From: Candidatus Reidiella endopervernicosa | GTDB taxonomy: Bacteria; Pseudomonadota; Gammaproteobacteria; GCF-013343005 | DNA length: 64,000 bases | Direction: 5' to 3' | NCBI RefSeq assembly: GCF_013343005.1 | Contig: NZ_CP054491.1 | Coordinates: 1,054,001-1,118,000, forward strand | Shown: positions 44,864 to 54,171 of the stretch, in pieces | Layout: the number at the start of each line of letters is the position of its first letter | Position numbering within the stretch: the stretch's first letter is position 1 | Program-made: the position numbers and the translations under genes | The notes under the pieces: model-generated | Seen by the model: only the letters and a program-made list of their open reading frames with translations | The model's database searches: none | Told to the model about the DNA's origin: nothing

Positions 44864-45691
44864 CTACTCTTTCGGTGAGCGACAGCCGGGGCAGTTGTAG
44901 GCGATCGATTCACCGCTTTCGAGGCAGTAGGCGGTCAACGTGCCGCCCCAGAGGCAGCCGGTATCGAGTGCAAAGAGGCTGCCATCAGTCATTAATCCGA
45001 GCGTTGACCAGTGGCCGATGATCACCTTCAAATCGCGGCTGCGGCGTTCTGGGTGTTCGAACCAGGGTATCAATCCCTCTGGCTGGCTGCCGGGTGCGCC
45101 CTTGTGGTGAAACTCCAGCGCGCCATCTGGCTCCAGATAGCGCATACGGCTGAAACAGTTGGTGATAAAGCGTAACCGCTTGATCCCCTCCAGCTTACCT
45201 TTCCAGCGCTTCGGTTTGTTGCCGTACATGTTCTGCAGAAAGTCGACGTAATCATCGCCCTGTAGCACCGCCTCGACCTCTGCCGCACAGGCCTGTGCCA
45301 GGGAGAGATCCCACTGTGGTGCTAGCCCGGCGTGAATCATGGTGTAGCCAAGTTTGGCATCGTGGTGTAGCAGTGGCTGGTGGCGAAGCCACCGCAGGAG
45401 TTCGGGGCCGTCGTCGGCCTCGATCAGTGGCTGGAAGTTGTCGTTCTTGGAGTACTTCAGATGCCCCTCGGCAACGGCGAGCATATGCAGGTCGTGATTA
45501 CCGAGTACGGTGATGGCACGATCACCGAGTGACTTTACAAAACGTACCGTCTCGAGCGATTTGGGGCCGCGGTTGACCAGATCGCCGGTGAACCAGAGTT
45601 GATCTTTAGCGGGATCGAAATTGATCCGTTGCAGTAGCTGCTGCAACTCATCGAAGCAGCCCTGTATATCACCGATTGCATAGGTGGCCAC
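44864..45691 (-). CDS. apaH: Diadenosine tetraphosphatase (symmetrical)
   Basis: 275 residues, standard. The phosphoesterase motifs are all present: AIGDIQGCFDEL, TGDLVNRGPKSLETV and VLGNHDLHMLAV, and GHWSTLG near the C-terminus. It splits Ap4A into two ADP and can remove Np4-type caps from RNA 5' ends. Two bases separate it from the methyltransferase gene upstream, and apaG follows that, so the three are one operon. Confidence 0.95.
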   Translation of the reverse strand: MATYAIGDIQGCFDELQQLLQRINFDPAKDQLWFTGDLVNRGPKSLETVRFVKSLGDRAITVLGNHDLHMLAVAEGHLKYSKNDNFQPLIEADDGPELLRWLRHQPLLHHDAKLGYTMIHAGLAPQWDLSLAQACAAEVEAVLQGDDYVDFLQNMYGNKPKRWKGKLEGIKRLRFITNCFSRMRYLEPDGALEFHHKGAPGSQPEGLIPWFEHPERRSRDLKVIIGHWSTLGLMTDGSLFALDTGCLWGGTLTAYCLESGESIAYNCPGCRSPKE

Positions 45692-45693
45692 GG

Positions 45694-46296
45694 TTAGCGC
45701 TTCTCCAACTCGATGTGGCGGAACCAGCCGCCCGCCAATGCTGCTTCGTTGCGGCTGAGCTGAAGGTTGGGGCAGCTGGCGTGCACCTCTTCGAAGATGA
45801 CGTCAGTACGGGTGGCGATGTGGCGAATCAGTGGATTGATCATGCGTCGCAAAGGTGCACGCTGATCGGGGCGCAGGAACTTATCGAGGATCACGATTCG
45901 ACCACCGGGGCGTAGCACCCGCGCCGCCTCTGCGAGGGCGCGTTGCGGTTCAGGAACGACAGCGAGGATCAGGTGCATCACCACGATGTCGAACTGCTCA
46001 TCGCCGTAGGGGAGGGCCATCGCATCGCCCTCCTGAAGCTCGATCTCGATGCCCAGTGTGGTGGCGCGACGTTCTGCGCGCTTGAGCATAGCAGGGGTGA
46101 TATCTATGCCGTGGTAGTGGGCGCCGCTCGGTAGGTAGGGTAGGTCGAGACCGCTGCCGATACCGCTGAGTAGTATCTCGGGAGTATTGTCGGTGCCGAG
46201 TCTGTCGAGGCTGCGTCGGCGAGCGGCTGCGGTAGCGGCAGCGATCGCGAGGTCATAGATAGGTGCGATCAGGGTGTAGCTGAACCTGAGCGACAT
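45694..46296 (-). CDS. Class I SAM-dependent methyltransferase
   Basis: 200 residues. The SAM-binding loop is LLSGIGSGLDLPYL, followed by YHGIDITPAML (acidic end of strand 2), EGDAMALPYGDEQFDIVV and EAARVLRPGGRIVILDKF. It is like methyltransferases annotated as phosphatidylethanolamine or ubiquinone/menaquinone methylases; the substrate is not fixed by motif. It sits between apaG and apaH, which are adjacent in E. coli. Confidence 0.86.
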   Translation of the reverse strand: MSLRFSYTLIAPIYDLAIAAATAAARRRSLDRLGTDNTPEILLSGIGSGLDLPYLPSGAHYHGIDITPAMLKRAERRATTLGIEIELQEGDAMALPYGDEQFDIVVMHLILAVVPEPQRALAEAARVLRPGGRIVILDKFLRPDQRAPLRRMINPLIRHIATRTDVIFEEVHASCPNLQLSRNEAALAGGWFRHIELEKR

Positions 46297-46303
46297 GTAT
46301 GGA

Positions 46304-46687
46304 TCAGTGTAGGGTGCGAGGTGGTGAGAGGGAGAAGGGGGCTATCTCCGCATCGAACTCATGCCCGTCCTCTGCCACCATCTGGTAGCTACCGCGCATG
46401 GATCCGACTTCGGTCTCGAGCATGGTGCCGCTGGTGTAGCGAAAGCTCTCTCCCGGCTGCAGATTGGGTTTCTCACCCACCACTCCTTCACCACGTACCT
46501 CCTGCACCTTGCCGTTGGCATCGGTGATTAACCAGTGGCGTGAGAGCAGCTGTGCTGCAACGCTGCCAGCGTTCTCAATGGTAATGGTATAGGCAAAGAC
46601 ATACCGACCATCATCGGGCACAGACTGCTCCTCGATATAGGTGGTCTCGGCGTTGACTTCGATGTGGTATTCAGGGGAGTCGGACAT
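46304..46687 (-). CDS. apaG: ApaG protein
   Basis: 127 residues from the ATG at 46685-46687; the frame runs 37 codons further upstream but those residues are unlike the family. The DUF525 fold is shown by [52 protein letters not shown] and MRGSYQM. Its role is not well defined; it is linked to apaH and ksgA in many genomes. Here ksgA is 10 kb away. Confidence 0.95.
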   Translation of the reverse strand: MSDSPEYHIEVNAETTYIEEQSVPDDGRYVFAYTITIENAGSVAAQLLSRHWLITDANGKVQEVRGEGVVGEKPNLQPGESFRYTSGTMLETEVGSMRGSYQMVAEDGHEFDAEIAPFSLSPPRTLH

Positions 46688-46769
46688 GGTCTGCAACTGG
46701 TGGTGAATGAGCAACAACTCTAGCACGAAAGATGCGCTGCTTCCCTTTGACACAGCATCTGAAGGGTTG

Positions 46770-47768
46770 TCACAGACGACTGGCGTGAAGCGCTGCACCG
46801 AGCAGGCCGACGCGAGGCTCCATCACCACGTTGATCGGGAATTTATGCATCAGATCGGCCATGCGCCCCTTGCTGTGGAAGGCCTTAATAAAGCGCGGTT
46901 GTTGTAGCTGTTCGATCAGTTTTGGGGCGATACCGCCGGCGATATAGAGCCCTCCGCGGGGCAACAGGGTTAGTGCGACATTACCGGCCTGGGCACCATA
47001 GATGGCGATGAAAATACCCAGCGCCTCGAGTGCAAGTGGATCGTTCTGCTCGATGGCAAAACGGCTGATCTCGGCCGACGGATCACCTGTGGTAATCGCC
47101 TCATTCAGGGTGGCTGAAGCGAGTCGCTTCGGCTGGGTGGTGAGAAAGCGATAGATGGCGTGCAGGCCGGGGCCGGAGAGGACGCGATCCCACGAGACAT
47201 GTTCATACTCTGTTTCCAGGTAGTGCTGCAATGCGCGTTGCAGTTCACCTGTTGGGGCGAATTCGGCATGCCCCCCCTCGGAGGGGAGTGGTCGGTAGTG
47301 TTCGCCATCATGAAGCAGCAGGCCAATGCCGAGACCGGTTCCGGCACCGATCACGGCCCGGGTTCCCTTGGGTTGCGGATCACCGGCCTGTAGTTCGACG
47401 AGGTCATCTTCAGTGAGTGCCTCGATACCGTAACCAATCGCTTCAAAATCATTGATGAGGGTGAGCGGATGGATACCCGTTTCTCTCGAGAGGGCTGCAG
47501 CATTGAGCTGCCAGGGTAGTGCGGTGATCTGCGCGGTTACCTGGTCGGCGCTACGCGTGACCGGTCCGGCGACACCAAAACAGGCGGCTTCGATGGTGGT
47601 TGCATCGGTGCCGGTGTCGCTCAGGAACCGCAACACCATCTGCTCCAATCCAGTGAAATCGTTACTGCTGTAGCGCTGCTCAATAATTGAGCGACAACCT
47701 TCAGTGTCGCATTCGGCAATCATTAAGAGCGTTTTAGTGCCGCCAAGATCTCCTGCAATGACCCTCAT
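46770..47768 (-). CDS. glk: Glucokinase
   Basis: 332 residues. [14 protein letters not shown] is the N-terminal phosphate loop, [15 protein letters not shown] holds the catalytic Asp, and [15 protein letters not shown] and [11 protein letters not shown] (His/Glu for glucose binding) follow, as in bacterial Glk. It phosphorylates glucose to glucose-6-phosphate. It overlaps the pgl stop by four bases (ATGA), so both are translated together. Confidence 0.93.
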   Translation of the reverse strand: MRVIAGDLGGTKTLLMIAECDTEGCRSIIEQRYSSNDFTGLEQMVLRFLSDTGTDATTIEAACFGVAGPVTRSADQVTAQITALPWQLNAAALSRETGIHPLTLINDFEAIGYGIEALTEDDLVELQAGDPQPKGTRAVIGAGTGLGIGLLLHDGEHYRPLPSEGGHAEFAPTGELQRALQHYLETEYEHVSWDRVLSGPGLHAIYRFLTTQPKRLASATLNEAITTGDPSAEISRFAIEQNDPLALEALGIFIAIYGAQAGNVALTLLPRGGLYIAGGIAPKLIEQLQQPRFIKAFHSKGRMADLMHKFPINVVMEPRVGLLGAALHASRL

Positions 47769-48523
47769 GCCAAGACCTCGGCGAGGCCCTTTGCCGCCGC
47801 TTCATCCAGTAACCACTCCAGTGATCCCTGAGGTACAAGCCGCTGGATCGGTAGTCGTGGTGTGTTGCGGCGCATGGCATGGCGCAGTGCCTCAACCTTA
47901 TTCTCACCACAGACCAGCAGGGCGATGTGATGAGACGTATTGATGGTTTTAAAGGTGAGACTGATGCGCCAGCTTGTCATCTTTTCCACATAGCTTGCAG
48001 CACAGAGTGTCTGCTGTTCGTGGAGGATCTCCGTCTCTGGAAAGAGCGAAGCGGTGTGACCATCGGGACCCATGCCGAGCAGCATAAGATCGAAGCAGTG
48101 CTGACCGTTGTGATTCAGGGGCAGCTGTTGCTGAAGTTCTTGTGCATAGGTTTCGGCGGCCTCTGCCGCGCTACTCAAAGATGTATCGACAGGGTGGATC
48201 TGGCTCTCAGGAATGGCGAGCTGATCAAGCATTGCTTCACGCGCCATACGGTAGTTGCTGTCGGGGTGGTCGTGAGGGACGAAACGCTCATCGCCAAAGT
48301 AGATGTGAACCTTCGCCCAGTCGATCTGCTCGCTAAAAGGATGGGCTGCAAGCAGTTGGTAGAGGCGTTTGGGTGTAGAGCCACCGGAAAGAGCGACATG
48401 GAAACTGCCGTGATCGCTTATCGCCTCCTTACAGAGCGATACCCAGCGTGCCGCAGCGGCGGCACTGACCGACTCCAGCTCTGGATAGATATTGGTCTGA
48501 TCGAACAGATTGTTCTTGCTCAT
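47765..48523 (-). CDS. pgl: 6-phosphogluconolactonase
   Basis: 252 residues of the DevB type. HVALSGGSTPKRLYQLL and VHIYFGDERFVPHDHPDSNY are the phosphosugar-binding motifs, and LLGMGPDGHTASLFP is the lactone-binding loop. It hydrolyses 6-phosphogluconolactone in the oxidative pentose-phosphate or Entner-Doudoroff route. The glucose-6-phosphate dehydrogenase gene expected upstream is not in this window; the pgl start faces the GlcG-like gene across 84 bases. Confidence 0.93.
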   Translation of the reverse strand: MSKNNLFDQTNIYPELESVSAAAAARWVSLCKEAISDHGSFHVALSGGSTPKRLYQLLAAHPFSEQIDWAKVHIYFGDERFVPHDHPDSNYRMAREAMLDQLAIPESQIHPVDTSLSSAAEAAETYAQELQQQLPLNHNGQHCFDLMLLGMGPDGHTASLFPETEILHEQQTLCAASYVEKMTSWRISLTFKTINTSHHIALLVCGENKVEALRHAMRRNTPRLPIQRLVPQGSLEWLLDEAAAKGLAEVLA

Positions 48524-48607
48524 GCCGTTCCTGTTAGTCTGTTTCGGCGCTATATTGGACGCACCGATATTCCCACGGTTCGATAGATCAATACAACGGA
48601 GAAAAAT

Positions 48608-49395
48608 ATGAAATTTGTTCCTGCCCTTTCGCTTCTGGTTGCAGCTTCACTCCCGTTCACGGCAATGGCTGAGTCGGAATCACCGATGGCGGTCAACATC
48701 AAACGGTTATCGATGGAATCGGCGCTAACGGTTGCCAAGGCAGCCGTCGAGGCGTGTCGTAAAGAGGGGATTCAGATCGGCGTAACCGTGGTCGACCGTG
48801 GTGGTAACCCGCAGGTGGTGCTACGTGATGTGCTGGCACCCGACCTGACACTCAATATCAGCAAGCAGAAGGCCTATACCGCGATCTCACGCTGACCGCC
48901 ATGGAGAGCGAAGTGAGGGCGGTTAGTCCCGATAGTCGACGCCGTCGCCTATTCGTAGTTGAGAGCGCGAGCGAACGACGAAGAAGATGCAGCAGCGGCT
49001 TTATGTCGGCGTAGAGTCACTGAGGGAGTTGTGTAGAGCCGCGAAGAGGTGATTACGCAACGTACGCAGGACGGTCGGGGCGCCGCAGGCATAAACGGTC
49101 GCGTGAAGTTTTTGCTGTTTGCTTGGGCTTGGATGCCCAAAACAAACTTTCGCAAAAATAGCGACTCCGGTTTATTGCCACCACATCATCAATGGAGAAC
49201 CGATTCACAACGCCGTTTGCGGTGGCCAAGGTTGATGGACTGGTGATGTCAGCAGGTGGCGTACCAATCCAGGCGGGCGGCATTGTCTATGGCGCCGTGG
49301 GCGTGAGTGGTGCCCCTTCAGGTGTGACCGATGAGATGTGTGCTCAGGCGGGTGTCGATGCGATCAAAGACGATCTGGAGATGGAGGGGCTCTAG
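48608..49395 (+). pseudogene. Exported GlcG/HbpS-like (DUF336) protein, interrupted by element copy D
   Basis: A signal peptide (MKFVPALSLLVAASLPFTAMA) is followed by SALTVAKAAVEACRKEGI, GVTVVDRGGNPQVVLRD and SKQKAYTAIS, typical of the heme-binding DUF336 family. The frame ends at TGA 48892-48894, right inside the element. Removing 48891-49168 joins AIS-R-FIATTSS in phase, and the sequence then continues FAVAKVDGLVMSAGGVPI and VYGAVGVSGAP, the conserved C-terminal half, to the TAG at 49393-49395 with no other defect (about 169 residues). As read, only the first 95 residues are made. Confidence 0.85.
48891..49168 (+). repeat. Intervening element, copy D (inside the GlcG-like gene)
   Basis: 278 bases, GCTGACC to GACTCC, after a C and before GGTTT. 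It carries GTTTG/CAAAC in the 3' stem. Substitutions near the 5' end leave the ACCGCC/GGCGGT stem intact. Confidence 0.93.
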
Positions 49396-49581
49396 TCTAG
49401 ATTTGAGCTGTTTCGATCGACCTGAGACTGCCATGTCCCACGAAGATGCGGTTTCAGGTTGAGTCGGGATTGAGTCAGCCGCCTTATTCAGGGCGGCGCT
49501 CGTTTTCCTCTGCGGTGAATCGTTGCCGCCCTGCTAGGGTAGGGGTATTACCGATAAGCAGGTTTGCCAGGCTAGATTAGC

Positions 49582-49875
49582 TCACCCTGCGTAGGTGTTG
49601 GGGCGGCTTGTGCCCCGGTGCTGCTCTACGTATTCGATAGCGGTTTTTACCGCCTCTTCTACGGCATTCATCATCTGGAAGCGCTCCTCCGATGGCATAT
49701 AGAAGACCAGGTCGACCTTGTGTCTGACGTAGCGTGCCGGTAGTTGGTTCAGCGCGACGCAGGCGACATCTTCCAGATAATCATCATCACTATTTGGTGT
49801 CTCACCCTCTGCCGCCAAGCGACGAATACGCTCTACCACTAGCTGTTCGTAGTAGTTCTGAATCTCTTCATACAT
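49582..49875 (-). CDS. Late competence development ComFB family protein
   Basis: 97 residues. YYEQLVVERIRRL, YLEDVACVALNQLPARYVRH and DLVFYMPSEERFQM are the ComFB pattern, in which the conserved LN-LPxxY region is plain. In cyanobacteria members of this family bind cyclic di-nucleotides; in most bacteria the role is unknown. It stands alone. The flanking spaces show no gene. Confidence 0.85.
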   Translation of the reverse strand: MYEEIQNYYEQLVVERIRRLAAEGETPNSDDDYLEDVACVALNQLPARYVRHKVDLVFYMPSEERFQMMNAVEEAVKTAIEYVEQHRGTSRPNTYAG

Positions 49876-50101
49876 CGGTATCCACTCCTTTGATCTTATT
49901 GTTTCGGTTCTTCAACTCCTGTGTTGGCACAAAAGCTGAATGGATAACTCTATCCGGTGCGCAGCGGCGCATCGACAGTCGATAGTGTGCGCCAGGTTCG
50001 GTTTGTATGTGAAGTGTTTCACGGTACGAGCCAAAGCGCATCTATAGCCTTAACAGTAAGCGTTTTCCAGTCTAGAGGCTAGGTTGGAGAGGAGGTGGGT
50101 T

Positions 50102-50530
50102 ATGAAAAAGTGGCACAGCCCCGATTTAATGGCCGTGGTGATGTTATTTGTGGGTACCGGTGTGATGGTGACGATGTTTGCACATGCAGGTGACGAATTT
50201 CCGCCACCACCCTGTCCTTCTGGATGTAACGGCTTTACCGATCCCATTTTGCCCCAGATCCATGCCGGGGCGGATAAGAGCAGCCGGCCAAAGGCAAAAC
50301 TCTTCACCCTGCAGCACTACCACTATCTGGGTGGAAACAAACCGGACAGTGGTACGGGTCTAGGTTATGTCCGTCAGGGAAGTGGACTCGATATGGCGCT
50401 AACCCTCGACACACCCGGATTGGAGTTGAGTCGCAAAATGGGTGGCATGAGAGCGGGTCTTCGTTTTGAACGAGACACGGTTGAAAAGAGCGATACGGCG
50501 ATCTCGATCGGTTTTAGTCACCGCTGGTAG
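50102..50530 (+). CDS. Exported protein of unknown function
   Basis: 142 residues from the ATG at 50102, with ribosome site GGAGAGGAGG just upstream. A hydrophobic signal segment (LMAVVMLFVGTGVMVTMF) is followed by PPPPCPSGC and, at the C-terminus, beta-like segments ending in GFSHRW. The final aromatic residue recalls outer-membrane beta-barrels, but it is too short for a full barrel. I do not recognise the family. Confidence 0.6.
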   Translation: MKKWHSPDLMAVVMLFVGTGVMVTMFAHAGDEFPPPPCPSGCNGFTDPILPQIHAGADKSSRPKAKLFTLQHYHYLGGNKPDSGTGLGYVRQGSGLDMALTLDTPGLELSRKMGGMRAGLRFERDTVEKSDTAISIGFSHRW

Positions 50531-50538
50531 CTTGTTAA

Positions 50539-50976
50539 CTAATCCTGAATGCGTACCGCCAGCAGGTCGCAGGGGGCGTGGTGTAGTACGGCATTGGCGG
50601 TAGAGCCGAGCAGCAGTGCCAGGCCATGACGACCGTGGCTGCCAAGAACGATCAGGTCGATTTGCTGCTCCTCAGCAACTCGCGAGACTTCCCCATTAAT
50701 CGTCCCTACCTCACTGTAGCAATCGATCCTGTCAATACCGAGTGAATCTGCCAGTTTGGTGAGTCGTGTTTTGGCTTGCTGCTGGAGTTCAGGTTCCAGG
50801 GATAGTAGTGGGGTGGCGTCGAGATCGTTGATGGTGTCGAGTACGGCCGGTTCGACCACGTGGACCAGGCTAACCTGGGCGTTAGATAGCTTGGCAATTG
50901 TCTGGGCACGTTCGACAACCTTTTGGTCGCTCTCGTTGAACTCGACTGCAATTAGGATCTTTTTATAGCTGATCAC
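50539..50976 (-). CDS. Universal stress protein, UspA family
   Basis: 145 residues. KILIAVEFNESDQKVVERA at the N-terminus and LIVLGSHGRHGLALLLGSTANAVLHHAPC near the end, a Gly-rich ATP-binding loop, are diagnostic. Cytosolic; probably ATP binding. It converges with the 50102 gene with eight bases between stops. Confidence 0.9.
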   Translation of the reverse strand: MISYKKILIAVEFNESDQKVVERAQTIAKLSNAQVSLVHVVEPAVLDTINDLDATPLLSLEPELQQQAKTRLTKLADSLGIDRIDCYSEVGTINGEVSRVAEEQQIDLIVLGSHGRHGLALLLGSTANAVLHHAPCDLLAVRIQD

Positions 50977-51272
50977 GCCACATCTCCCCTGTAACTATCT
51001 GCATCCAGTATAGCAATGGTGATGCTGGAGATATTACGGTGCATTGTGTTTGATGCTGAGCGTCATGTGTGCTGGGTGGATTGCTCTGTTATTTGGGGGG
51101 TGCGGTTTAAATGCTCCTCTAAAAATTTGTTATCTTCCAACTATGAGTAGAAGCAGGATGAAAGGCTGAATGGTGCGATTGCAGCGGACTATGTGAATGC
51201 TGCCTGTTAACAGAAAGTCCTGGATTGCGTTGGTAACTAATTGGCTGTTAGATAAATAATCCGTTGTTATTG
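50977..51272. other. Intergenic, no gene seen
   Basis: 296 bases between the UspA start and the end of the sensor kinase gene. It should hold the UspA promoter at its left end. I find no ORF, hairpin terminator or RNA gene that stands out. Confidence 0.45.
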
Positions 51273-52589
51273 TTAGATTGGAATGACAAGCCTGGCGCAG
51301 GTACCGCCCCCCTCTCGCTCGAGTAGTTTCACAATCCAGCCATTTGTGTCGGCAAGCTGTCGAACAATGGCCAACCCCAGACCACTACCTCCAGTTATGC
51401 TGCTACGGGATTTTTCGAGTCTGAAAAAGGGTTGAAATACGGCTTCGCGCTGTTCTGGTGGAATGCCTGGGCCGTGATCCAGGACCTGAATGGTGAGGGA
51501 GTCATGGTCGCAGTTGCACTCAATTCTGACTGGTTTGCCATCGCCATAGCGAATGGCATTCTCAAGAAGATTTGTAACGATGCGTTGGAGTGCGAGTCGA
51601 TTTAATGTAAAGCTGCAGGTTTTTTCAGAGTGCCACTCAATGATGTGATTACCGCGCCTTGCTGCTTCGACGATATGATCAAGTGCCTCGGCTATCTGTA
51701 AAGGCTCCTTTTCCTGTTTGTCCAGTTCAAGATTGACCTGTAGTGCCTGTCCTATAAGGCGGTTTACTGAGTCGAGATCCCGGTATATTCCATTCATTAA
51801 CTGTGGATCCCCACCATTATCTGGAAGCATGGCTAGTGCCAGCTGGATCTGAGTTAATGGTGTTCGCAGGTCATGAGAAATTCCCGCTAAGAGCGTTGTT
51901 CGGTTGGCGAGCAGCTCTTTAACCTGGATGTTCATTCTGTTGAACTCCCTGGCAAGAACGACAAGTTCCTCCGGCCCCTCCTCTTTAACAGGTTCAGGCC
52001 ACTGCCCTTTACCGATTAATTGGGCTGCGTGATAAAGGCGTTCTATGGTGACTGTAAGGCGGCGTGTGAGTAGAGCGGCAGTAATAAAGGTAAGAAAAAA
52101 ACCAGTAATCAGCAGCACAAAAAAAGCTGCGGATGGTTTTACCCCTATGCGAGAACGGGAAAACCCAAAGCGCAACATGCCTTCTGATAAGGGGATGTCT
52201 GCCCAGAACCACTCCTCTCCCTCCTTGCTGGTGCTTTTCAAAATCATTATTTTTTTGCCGATTTGGGATTCAAGCGATAGCTCAAGGAAATAGAGATACG
52301 GGAGAAGGGAGGTCGATTTCGACAATGGAGTGTCTGCCGTGACTAGTATCAGATCGTGTTTTCTTTGCATTCGTCGTGCGAATGCATCGTGTTCTGCATA
52401 CGGTAACTGTTCCCATGTTTCAGCGGCATGAGAGATGATGCTGGCCAGATCATCGGTGGCACGCTGTCCAAGTGGAACGACCATGTAGTAGGCAATGGTT
52501 GATAGTACAATCATCATAAAGCCAACAGAGACAACACCGATGGTTGATATGATTTTCCAGAAGTAGCTCTGATATTTAATAAAAAGCAT
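51273..52589 (-). CDS. Membrane sensor histidine kinase (EnvZ-like)
   Basis: 438 residues from the ATG at 52587-52589 (MLFIKYQSYFW); a longer in-frame start at 52631 would overlap the regulator gene. Two membrane helices (about 16-38 and 155-178) bracket a periplasmic sensor domain, followed by HAMP. The kinase has GISHDLRTPL (phospho-His), VTNLLENAIRYG (N box), DHGPGIPPE and SGLGLAIVRQL (G boxes), all intact. It lies ten bases downstream of the regulator gene. The signal is unknown. Confidence 0.9.
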   Translation of the reverse strand: MLFIKYQSYFWKIISTIGVVSVGFMMIVLSTIAYYMVVPLGQRATDDLASIISHAAETWEQLPYAEHDAFARRMQRKHDLILVTADTPLSKSTSLLPYLYFLELSLESQIGKKIMILKSTSKEGEEWFWADIPLSEGMLRFGFSRSRIGVKPSAAFFVLLITGFFLTFITAALLTRRLTVTIERLYHAAQLIGKGQWPEPVKEEGPEELVVLAREFNRMNIQVKELLANRTTLLAGISHDLRTPLTQIQLALAMLPDNGGDPQLMNGIYRDLDSVNRLIGQALQVNLELDKQEKEPLQIAEALDHIVEAARRGNHIIEWHSEKTCSFTLNRLALQRIVTNLLENAIRYGDGKPVRIECNCDHDSLTIQVLDHGPGIPPEQREAVFQPFFRLEKSRSSITGGSGLGLAIVRQLADTNGWIVKLLEREGGGTCARLVIPI

Positions 52590-52599
52590 CTCTATCCGC

Positions 52600-53309
52600 T
52601 TACTCTTCTTGTGAAAATATATAACCAGCACCCCACACGGTGCGGAGAAAGACGGGTTCTGTTGGATCGATTTCGATTTTTTTCCGCAAACGCCCTACGC
52701 AGACATCGATGCTGCGATCAAGCGGTGAGTGGTCATATCCTTTGGTCAGTTCCAGTAAGGTGTCACGGTTTAATACCCGGTTTGCCTGTTCAAGAAAGAT
52801 GCGCAGCAGTGTGAACTCTCCGGATGTGAGTGGGATCTCTTTGTGGTCTTTGGTGAGTTTGTGTTTTTGAACATCAAGGCTAAAGGGTCCGAAAGTGAGT
52901 GTCGTTGTTTCGCTGGGAGTAGAGTCTTTGTTGGTCTCGTTGCATCTACGTAATACGGAGCGAACCCTGGCCAATAGCTCTCTTGGATTAAAGGGCTTTG
53001 TCAGGTAGTCGTCTGCGCCCATTTCAAGACCGACAATGCGATCAAGTTCCTCACCTCTTGCTGAGAGAATAATGATGGGCAGGTTGTTCTGTTGGCGTAA
53101 TCTTCGGCCGATTGAGAGGCCGTCCTCTCCGGGGAGCATAAGGTCGAGAATTACAAGGTCGGCATTGTGGTCGGTAAGGTGTCGATCTAGCGCTGCACCA
53201 TCCTCAACGGCAACAACCTCATAACCCTCTTCGATAGATACGTTTGTAATAGGTTGCGGAGTTCAGGTTCGTCATCTACTACCAGAATCTGCTGCTTGTA
53301 AGTGTTCAA
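52600..53309 (-). pseudogene. OmpR-family response regulator gene with a frameshift
   Basis: The start is probably TTG 53307-53309 (LNTYKQQILVVDDEPELRNLLQ). After TYLS the receiver continues in another phase as EEGYEVVAVEDGAALDRH and LVILDLMLPGEDG (phospho-Asp), so one base seems missing near 53232-53242. The winged-helix output domain is complete (PLTSGEFTLLRIFL, DVCVGRLRKKIE, VWGAGYIF). If the shift is real the regulator is inactive, or made from an inner start (such as 53139) without its receiver. If it is an error, the product is about 236 residues. Confidence 0.82.
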
Positions 53310-53345
53310 TGGGAGTCCTGCGCTTATTTATTATCGATACGGTTC

Positions 53346-53373
53346 TGTAACAGTCTCGTTACATCTTGTTACA
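53346..53373. promoter_or_regulatory. GTTACA repeats, likely response-regulator binding site
   Basis: GTTACA occurs at 53358 and 53368, ten bases apart, with an inverted TGTAACA at 53346. Direct hexamers with one helical turn between them are typical of OmpR/PhoB-type sites. They lie between the regulator gene and the divergent cytochrome gene. Confidence 0.6.
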
Positions 53374-53454
53374 GATGCGCCATCACTTAGAAAAAACTCT
53401 TCTTTATTGTAGGTCTTGAATATAACAACACCAATACACTGAGGAACATATCCA

Positions 53455-54099
53455 ATGATACTCCAACTCGCTAGAGCAAAGAATTTATTTAACCTGATTA
53501 ACGGTCTGCAGAAGATACGGCGTGCGTCTGTTGCGATGGTGCTACTCATTGGTAGTTCTATGTTTGCACAGAGTGTCAGTGCGGCAGATCCAAGTCTGGC
53601 TGAATTGAAAAAAGTCTTACAGAGTCAGATCGAGCTGATGAAGCCTGAATTAAAAGGGAAGGTTAAAGATCTGTCGATGGATACAAAGATGTCGCTAATG
53701 GCAATCCTGGCGATGCATAGTCGATACAGTGAAAGGGCAACTCTGCGGCAGGTTATGACCGAGGTGCTGTCCGATTACCAAAGTGTGCTGGCAGGAATCA
53801 TGACTGACAACCCCGAGCACACGGCGGACAGTGCCAGGCGTCTTGCTAATCATCGCATTCCTGTGGGTGGTCTTCTTCCCTATCTAGGGATGGAAAATAT
53901 CAGCGATGAACGTCTGGCCGTGCTTGATAGTTTCAACAGTAGTGTTGAGGGGAATGCACTGAAGCTGGCAGATGCGGCTGAAGCTGGAGATATGGTAAAG
54001 GCAGCGTCGCTCATTGGTGATATTAGTTCCGGGTGCGTTGGTTGTCATGGTGTTTTCAGAAGTCAGCCAGGGGTGTCTGATCTACTGAGTTTGAAATAA
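53455..54099 (+). CDS. Exported c-type cytochrome with C-terminal haem motif
   Basis: 214 residues. The signal peptide region is around 25-44 (VAMVLLIGSSMFAQSVSA); it has a long leader before it, so an inner start is possible. The body is helical, and the only haem motif, GCVGCHGVF, lies near residue 195 of 214. A single CxxCH near the C-terminus in a helical protein suggests a cytochrome c' or c-556 type. First gene of a cluster on the + strand, next to GTTACA repeats, so it is probably controlled by the adjacent two-component system. Confidence 0.8.
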   Translation: MILQLARAKNLFNLINGLQKIRRASVAMVLLIGSSMFAQSVSAADPSLAELKKVLQSQIELMKPELKGKVKDLSMDTKMSLMAILAMHSRYSERATLRQVMTEVLSDYQSVLAGIMTDNPEHTADSARRLANHRIPVGGLLPYLGMENISDERLAVLDSFNSSVEGNALKLADAAEAGDMVKAASLIGDISSGCVGCHGVFRSQPGVSDLLSLK

Positions 54100-54171
54100 A
54101 AAAGCGCCGATTGGAATTATTTAAGATAACAATAAAGATCGCATAAAAGTGGTCGCCTTGGGAGAAGTGTT

